Positions 58,060 through 64,000 of a stretch of 64,000 nucleotides of DNA are shown here, in pieces; positions within the stretch are counted from its first letter, which is position 1, and the number at the start of each line of letters is the position of its first letter. The translations under genes were made by a program, and so were the position numbers. The notes under the pieces are model-generated. The model was not told the DNA's origin. It made no database searches and was given only the letters and a program-made list of their open reading frames with translations. The stretch spans positions 13,226,147-13,290,146 of the forward strand of contig NC_058518.1 of the NCBI RefSeq assembly GCF_904849725.1, in the 5' to 3' direction. This DNA comes from Hordeum vulgare subsp. vulgare. Taxonomy: Eukaryota > Streptophyta > Magnoliopsida > Poales > Poaceae.

Positions 58060-59201
58060 GTATTGTTGGATTGAAGCATCTTGGACCGACATTACTCGTA
58101 CGCTTACGAGAGACTGGTTTCATCGCCACGAGTAACCCCGTTGCTCAAAGATGACTGGCAAGTGTCGGTTTCTCCAACTTTAGTTGAATCGGATTTGACC
58201 GGGGAGGTCCTTGGATAAGGTTAAATAGCAATTCATATATCTCCGTTGTGGTGTTTGCGTAAGTAAGATGTGATCCTACTAGATACCCATGGTCACCACG
58301 TAAAACATGCAACAACAAAATTAGAGGACATCTAACTTGTTTTTGCAGGGTATGCTTGTGATGTGATATAGCCAACGATATGATGTGATATATTGGATGT
58401 ATGAGATGATCATGTTGTAATAGATAATATCGACTTGCATGTCGATGGTACGGCAACTGGCAGGAGCCATAGGGTTGTCTTTAAACTAACGTTTGTGCTT
58501 GCAGATGCGTTTACTATTTTGCTAGGATGTAGCTTTAGTAGTAATAGCATGAGTAGCACGACAACCCCGATGGAAACACGTTGATGGAGATCATGGTGTG
58601 GCGCCGGTGACAAGAAGATTGTTCCGGTGCTTTGGTGATGGAGATCAAGGAGCACGTGATGATGGCCATATCATGTCACTTATGAATTGCATGTGATGTT
58701 AATCCTTTTATGCATCTTATTTTGCTTAGAACGACGGTAGCATTATGAGGTGATCTCTCACTAAAATTTCAAGACGAAATTGTGTTCTCCCCGACTGTGC
58801 GCCGTTGCTACAGTTCGTCGTTTCGAGACACCACGTGATGATCGGGTGTGATAGACTCAACGTTCACATACAACGGGTGCAAAACAGTTGCACACGCGGA
58901 ACACTCGGGTTAAGCTTGACGAGCCTAGCATGTGCAGACATGGCCTCGGAACACATGAGACCGAAAGGTCGATCATGAATCATATAGTTGATATGATTAG
59001 CATAGTGATGCTTACCACTGAAACTATACTCAACTCACGTGATGATCGGACTTGAGCTAGTGTAAGTGGGTCATGAACCACTCAAATGACTAGAGAGATA
59101 TACTTTTTGAGTGGGAGTTTAGCAAGTAATTTGATTAAGTTAAACTCTAATTATCTTTAACATAGTCTAAGTCCACTTTGAATATATTTGTGTTGTAGAT
59201 C
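58060..59201 (+). other. Leader of the outer BARE element, second part
   Basis: Continues the leader that broke off at 44207, after the duplicated ccgcg. It is very similar to 46578-47723 of the inner element and has no coding capacity. Confidence 0.8.
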
Positions 59202-62200
59202 ATGGCTCACGCGACAGTCACCCTGAATTTTAATACGTTCCTAGAGAAAGCTAAGTTGAAAGATAATGGAAGCAACTTTGTAGACTGGACTCGTAATCTT
59301 AAGTTGATCCTACAAGATGGGAAGAAGGATTATGTCCTTAATGCTGCGCTGGGAGATGAACCACCCGCTACGGATGACCAGGATGTTAAGAACGCTTGGT
59401 TAACACGTAAGGAGGACTACTCAGCAGTTCAATGTGCAGTCTTGTATGGCTTAGAACCGGGACTTCAACGTCGCTTTGAGCGTCATGGAGCATATGAGAT
59501 GTTCCAGGAGTTGAAGTTTATCTTTGAGAAGAACACCCGGGTCGAGAGGTATGAGACCTCCGATAAATTCTATGCTTGCAAGATGAAGGAGAACTCGTGT
59601 GTCAGTGAACATGTGCTCAAAATGTCTGGGTACTCAAACCGTGTAGCTGACCTGGGGATTGAACTCCCGCAAGAGGCTATCACTGACAGAATTCTTCAAT
59701 CACTGCCGCCAAGCTATAAGGGCTTTGTGTTGAACTACAACATGCAAGGGATGAACAAGTCACCCGGCGAGTTGTTTGCGATGCTGAAAGTCGCAGAGTC
59801 TGAACTCCGTAAAGAGCATCAAGTATTGATGGTGAATAAGACCACTAGTTTCAAGAGAAACGGAAAAGGCAAGAAGGGTAATTCAAAGAAGAGCGGCAAG
59901 CCTGTTGCCAATCCGACGAAGAAACCCAAAGTTGTACCTAAGCCTGAAACAGAGTGCTACTATTGCAAGGGTATGGGTCACTGGAAGCGCAACTGCCCCA
60001 AGTATCTGGCTGATAAGAAGGCGGCCAAAGAAAAATCGGGTATATTTGATATACATGTTATTGATGTATACTTAACCAGCTCTCGTAGTAGTGCCTGGGT
60101 ATTCGATACCGGTTCTGTTGCTCATATTTGCAACTCGAAACAGGAACTGCGGAATAGGCAAAGGCTGGCGAAAGATGAAGTGACGATGCGCGTAGGAAAT
60201 GGTTCCAAGGTTGATGCAATCGCCGTCGGCACAGTTTCACTTCAGTTACCATCGGGATTAGTTATGAACTTGAATAATTGTTATTTAGTGCCTCCGTTGA
60301 GAATGAACATTATATCTGGATCTTGTTTATTGCGGGACGGTTACTCTTTTAAGTCAGAGAATAATGGTTGTTCAATTTCTATGAGTAACATCTTTTATGG
60401 TCATGCACCCAATGTGAGAGGATTGTTCATATTGAATCTTGATAGTGATGATACACATATACATAACATTGAGACCAAAAGAGTTAGAGTTAACAATGAT
60501 AGCGCCATGTTTTTGTGGCACTGCCGCTTAGGTCATATTGGTGTAAAGCGCATCAAGAAACTCCATACCGATGGACTTTTGGAGTCACTTGACTTTGATT
60601 CACTTGACACGTGCGAACCATGCCTCATGGGCAAGATGACTAAAACTCCGTTCTCCGGAACAATGGAGCGTGCCAGTGGCTTGTTGGAAATCAAACATAC
60701 CGATGTGTGCGGTCCGATGAGCGTGGAGGCACGCAGCGGATATCGTTATTTTCTCACCTTCATTGACGATTTGAGTAGATATGGTTATGTCTACTTAATG
60801 AAGCACAAGTCTGAAACATTTGAAAAGTTCAAGCAATTTCAGAGTGAAGTTGAAAATCATCGTAAAAGAAGATCAAGTTCCTACGGTCTGATCGTGGGGG
60901 TGAATATCTGAGTTTCGAGTTTGGTGCTCACTTAACACAATGTGGAATTGTTTCACAGTTGACACCGCCTGGAACACCTCAGCGTAATGGTGTGTCCGAA
61001 CGTCGTAATCGTACTTTATTAGAGATGGTGCGATCTATGATGTCTCTTACCGATTTGCCGTTATAGTTTTGGGGTTATGCATTAGACACAGCTGCATTCA
61101 CTTTAAATAGGGCACCATCAAAATCCGTTGAGACGACACCATACGAACTGTGGTATGGCAAAAGGCCAAAGTTGTCGTTCCTTAAAGTTTGGGGATGTGA
61201 TGCTTATGTCAAAAAGCTTCAGCCTGAAAAGCTGCAACCCAAAGCGGAAAGGTGCGTCTTCATAGGTTACCCAAAAGAGACAGTTGGGTACACCTTCTAT
61301 CTCAAATCCGAGGGCAAAGTGTTAGTTGCTAAAAACGGAGCTTTTCTCGAGAAGGAGTTTCTCTCGAGAGAATTGAGTGGGAGGAAGATAGAACTTGATG
61401 AGGTTGTCGAACCTCTCATCCCTCTGGATGGTGGCGCAGGGCAAGGGGAAACCCCTGTCGTTGCGACGCCGGTTGAGGAGGAAGTTAATGATGATGATCA
61501 TGAAACTCCGGTTCAAGTTCCTATCGAACCATGCAGGTCGACGAGACCACGTGCTGCTCCAGAGTGGCACGGTAATCCCATTTTGTCAATCATGTTGTTA
61601 GACAACAATGAACCTGCAAATTATGAAGAAGCAATGGTGGGCCCAGATTCCAACAAATGGCTGGAGGCCATGAAGTCCGAGATAGGGTCCATGTATGAAA
61701 ACAAAGTGTGGACTTTGGAAGTACTACCTGAGGGCCGCAAGGCTATTCAGAACAAATGGATCTTTAAGAAAAGACGGACGCTGACGGCAATGTGACTGTT
61801 TATAAAGCTCGACTTGTGGCAAAGGGTTTTTCACAAGTTCAAGGAGTTGACTACGATGAGACATTCTCACCCGTAGCGATGCTTAAGTCCGTCAGAATCA
61901 TGTTAGCAATAGCTGCATTTTTCGATTATGAAATCTGGCAGATGGATGTCAAAACGGCGTTTCTTAACGGTTTCCTTAAGGAAGAGTTGTATATGATGCA
62001 ACCCGAAGGTTTTGTCGATCCAAAGAATTCTAACAAGGTGTGCAAGCTCCAGCGATCCATTTATGGACTGGTGCAAGCATCTCGGAGTTGGAACAAACGC
62101 TTTGATGAGGTGATCAAAGCATTTGGGTTTATACAAGTGGTTGGAGAATCTTGTATTTACAAGAAAGTGAGTGGGAGCTCTGTGGCGTTTCTAATATTAT

Positions 62201-62853
62201 ATGTGGATGACATATTGCTGATTGGAAACAACGTACAGTTTTTGGAGAGCATAAAGGATTACTTGAATAAAAGTTTCTCTATGAAGGACCTGGGAGAAGC
62301 TGCTTACATTCTAGGCATTAAGATCTATGGGGATAGATCGAAACGTCTGATAGGACTTTCACAAAGCACATACCTTGATAATGTTTTGAAGAGGTTCAAA
62401 ATGGAACAGTCCAAGAAAGGGTTCTTGCCAGTTTTACAAGGTACGAGATTGAGTAAGACTCAGTGCCTAGCAACTGATAAAGATAGAGAGCATATGAGCA
62501 CCGTCCCCTATGCTTCAGCAATAGGATCTATCATGTATGCAATGTTGTGCACTAGACCGGATGTTAGCCTGGCCATAAGTATGGCAGGCAGGTTCTAGAG
62601 TAATCCAGGAGTGGATCAATGGACGGCGGTCAAGAATATCCTGAAGTACCTGAAAAGGACTAAGGAGATGTTTCTCATGTATGGAGGTGACGAAGAGCTT
62701 GCCGTAAAGGGTTACGTCGATGCAAGCTTCGACACAGATCCGGACGACTCTAAGTCGCAGACCGGATACGTATTTATTCTCAATGGGGGTGCGGTAAGTT
62801 GGTGCAGTTCCAAGCAAAGCGTCGTAGCTGATTCTACATGTGAAGCGGAGTAC
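59202..62853 (+). pseudogene. Gag-pol of the outer BARE element, multiply broken
   Basis: Homologous to the inner gag-pol. Gag, zinc knuckle CYYCKGMGHWKRNC, protease WVFDTGS and the first integrase aspartate are open from 59202. A lost base near 60864 shifts the frame to the stop at 60911. A TAG at about 61063-61065 breaks the integrase. The frame is open from 61172 to a second lost base near 61770. Reverse transcriptase with YVDD is open from 61792 to a TAG at 62596-62598. RNase H follows to 62853, where an inverted LTR interrupts the CEAEY motif. The element cannot make its own proteins. At the RT position where the inner element lost a T, this copy is normal. Confidence 0.9.
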
Positions 62854-64000
62854 TGTTGGGCAACGTAGCATAAATTCAAAATTTTCCTACGCATATTCAG
62901 ATCTTCCTATGGAGAGACCAGCAACGAGAGAGGGGTAAGAGCATCTTCATACCTTTGAAGATCGCTAAGCGGAAGCGTTGCTAGAACGCGGTTAATGGAG
63001 TCGTACTCGCAGCGATTCCGATCTAGTGCCGAACTACGGCACCTCCGCGTTCAACGCACGTGCAGCCCGGTGACGTCTCCCGCACCTTGATCCAGCAAGG
63101 AGGAGGGACAGGTTGGGGAAGAACTCTAGCAGCACGACGGCGTGGTGTCGATGGAGAGACGAGGTCTCCCGACAGGGCTTCGCCAAGCACCGCCAGAGAG
63201 AAGGAGAAAGAAGAGCAGGGCTGCGCCGAGGGAGAGGGAAAACTCTGGTCCCCAATGGCCAAAAGTGCCCACTATATATAGGGGGAGGGGAGAGGGGGTG
63301 CCACCCCTAGGATTCCCACCCTGGGGGGTGCGGCAGCCCCCCCCCCCCAGATGGGAGGTGCGGCGGCCAGAAGGGGGAGGAGGGGGTGGCGCACCAACTG
63401 GTGGGCCTTAGGCCCACCTGGCCTAGGGTTTGCCCCCCCCTTTTCTCTCCCTTGCGCTATGGGCTGAGTGGGGAGGCGCACCATCCCACATAGGGGCTGG
63501 TTCCCACCCCCACTTGGCCCACCTTACCTCCCGGGGTCATTGCCCCCCTTCGGTGGTCCCTCGGGGCCACCTCTGGTGGTCCCGGTGGTCCCAGTACATT
63601 ACCGGTGACGCCCGAAACACTTCCGGTGTCCAAAACCATCCGTCCTGTATATCAATCTTTACCTTCGGACCATTCCGGAGCTCCTCGTGACGTCCCGGAT
63701 CTCATCCGGGACTCCGAACAACTTTCGGTAACCTCGTATAATAATTCCCTATAACCCTAGCATCATCGAACCTTAAGTGTGTAGACCCTACGGGTTCGGG
63801 AGACAGGCAGACATGACCGAGACACCTCTTTGGCCAATAACCATCAGCGGGGTCTGGATACCCATGGTGGCTCCCACTTGTTCCACAATGATCTCATCGG
63901 ATGAACCACGATGTCAAGGATTCAATCAATCCCGTATACGATTCCCTTTGTCTGTCGGTATAGAACTTGCCCGAGATTCGATCGTCGGTATACCTATACC
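62854..64000 (-). mobile_element. Inverted LTR of an Angela-related copia element, runs off the window
   Basis: It begins tgttgggcaacgtagcat, so on the minus strand it ends in an LTR terminus ...ttgcccaaca. The sequence further in, read in reverse, is recognisably but distantly similar to the BARE LTR (gatcgaatctcgggcaag, gggtctacacacttaaggtt, cggagtcccggatgagatc). A TATA run at 63271-63280 fits an LTR promoter on the minus strand. The target is agtac (62849-62853); its duplicate would be beyond the window. It may be a solo LTR or the 3' LTR of a full element. Confidence 0.78.
63271..63280 (-). promoter_or_regulatory. TATA box of the inverted Angela-related LTR
   Basis: The run actatatata, read on the minus strand as tatatatagt, lies after a G-rich block, in the same relative place as the TATA in the BARE LTRs. 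Confidence 0.5.

Larger units (their letters stand above)
42306..62853 (+). mobile_element. Outer BARE/WIS/Angela Ty1-copia element, split and truncated
   Basis: The 5' LTR starts TGTTGGAATTATGCCC at 42306. The leader is interrupted at 44208 by an inverted Sukkula solo LTR and resumes after the duplicated CCGCG at 58060. Gag-pol runs from 59202 until an inverted LTR cuts RNase H at 62854. Its own 3' LTR is not in the window. The element is dead: the 5' LTR/primer-site junction is deleted and the polyprotein carries several frame changes and stops. It inserted into the right-hand CACTA copy. Confidence 0.88.

Noticed and set aside
1..64000. CRISPR arrays, rRNA, tRNA, operons and bacterial-type terminators
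   Set aside because: No such structures were seen. The repeats present are microsatellites, minisatellites, LTRs and transposon termini of a plant genome; the tRNA-like words are primer-binding sites only.

Overview
This is a plant nuclear window, almost certainly from a Triticeae grass (wheat, barley or Aegilops type). The evidence is a BARE/WIS/Angela Ty1-copia element with typical polyprotein and LTRs, LTRs ending in the recognisable Sukkula (LARD) terminus, Athila-type gypsy elements, TA-flanked Stowaway MITEs, and short-intron F-box genes of grass type. There is no bacterial, organellar or RNA-gene content. About 80% of the window is one nest of transposable elements. No new enzymatic or defence system was found; the interest lies in the genome architecture.

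Region 1-12.1 kb is the low-copy part. It holds one intact-looking two-exon F-box gene (1372-2730) just downstream of a 225-bp GA tract, a decayed minus-strand CCHC zinc-knuckle gene (about 4206-5621), a plus-strand F-box-associated-type fragment (6474-7061), a non-autonomous Mutator-like element with long TIRs and a perfect 10-bp target duplication (8657-9843), a MITE nested in a MITE (9910-10255), and a frameshifted paralogue of the F-box gene (10611-11912). A truncated CACTA-type fragment (12121-12330) follows.

Region 12.3-64 kb is the nest. From oldest to youngest: a Sukkula-type LARD (12331-20777, non-coding interior) has its 3' LTR split by a minus-strand Athila-type gypsy array (20778-42305). 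The array has the order LTR - interior - LTR - interior, with a single middle LTR shared by two units. Both interiors carry the same CACTA element at the same site in the protease. The middle LTR carries a reverse-oriented Helitron (32235-34766), which itself contains a Stowaway MITE. The second CACTA copy is cut by an outer BARE/Angela element (starts 42306). That element's leader is split by an inverted Sukkula solo LTR (44208-58054, TSD CCGCG), which is in turn split by a complete, young BARE/Angela element (44649-53579, TSD GTATC). The outer BARE polyprotein resumes at 59202, has several frameshifts and stops, and is cut at 62854 by an inverted LTR of another Angela-related family that runs off the window.

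Sampled LTR divergence agrees with the nesting order: roughly 10% for the LARD, 4-5% for the Athila array and under 1% for the innermost BARE. The only open frames that look like functional host protein belong to the F-box gene. The innermost BARE polyprotein is open except for one single-base frameshift in reverse transcriptase. All counts were made by eye.
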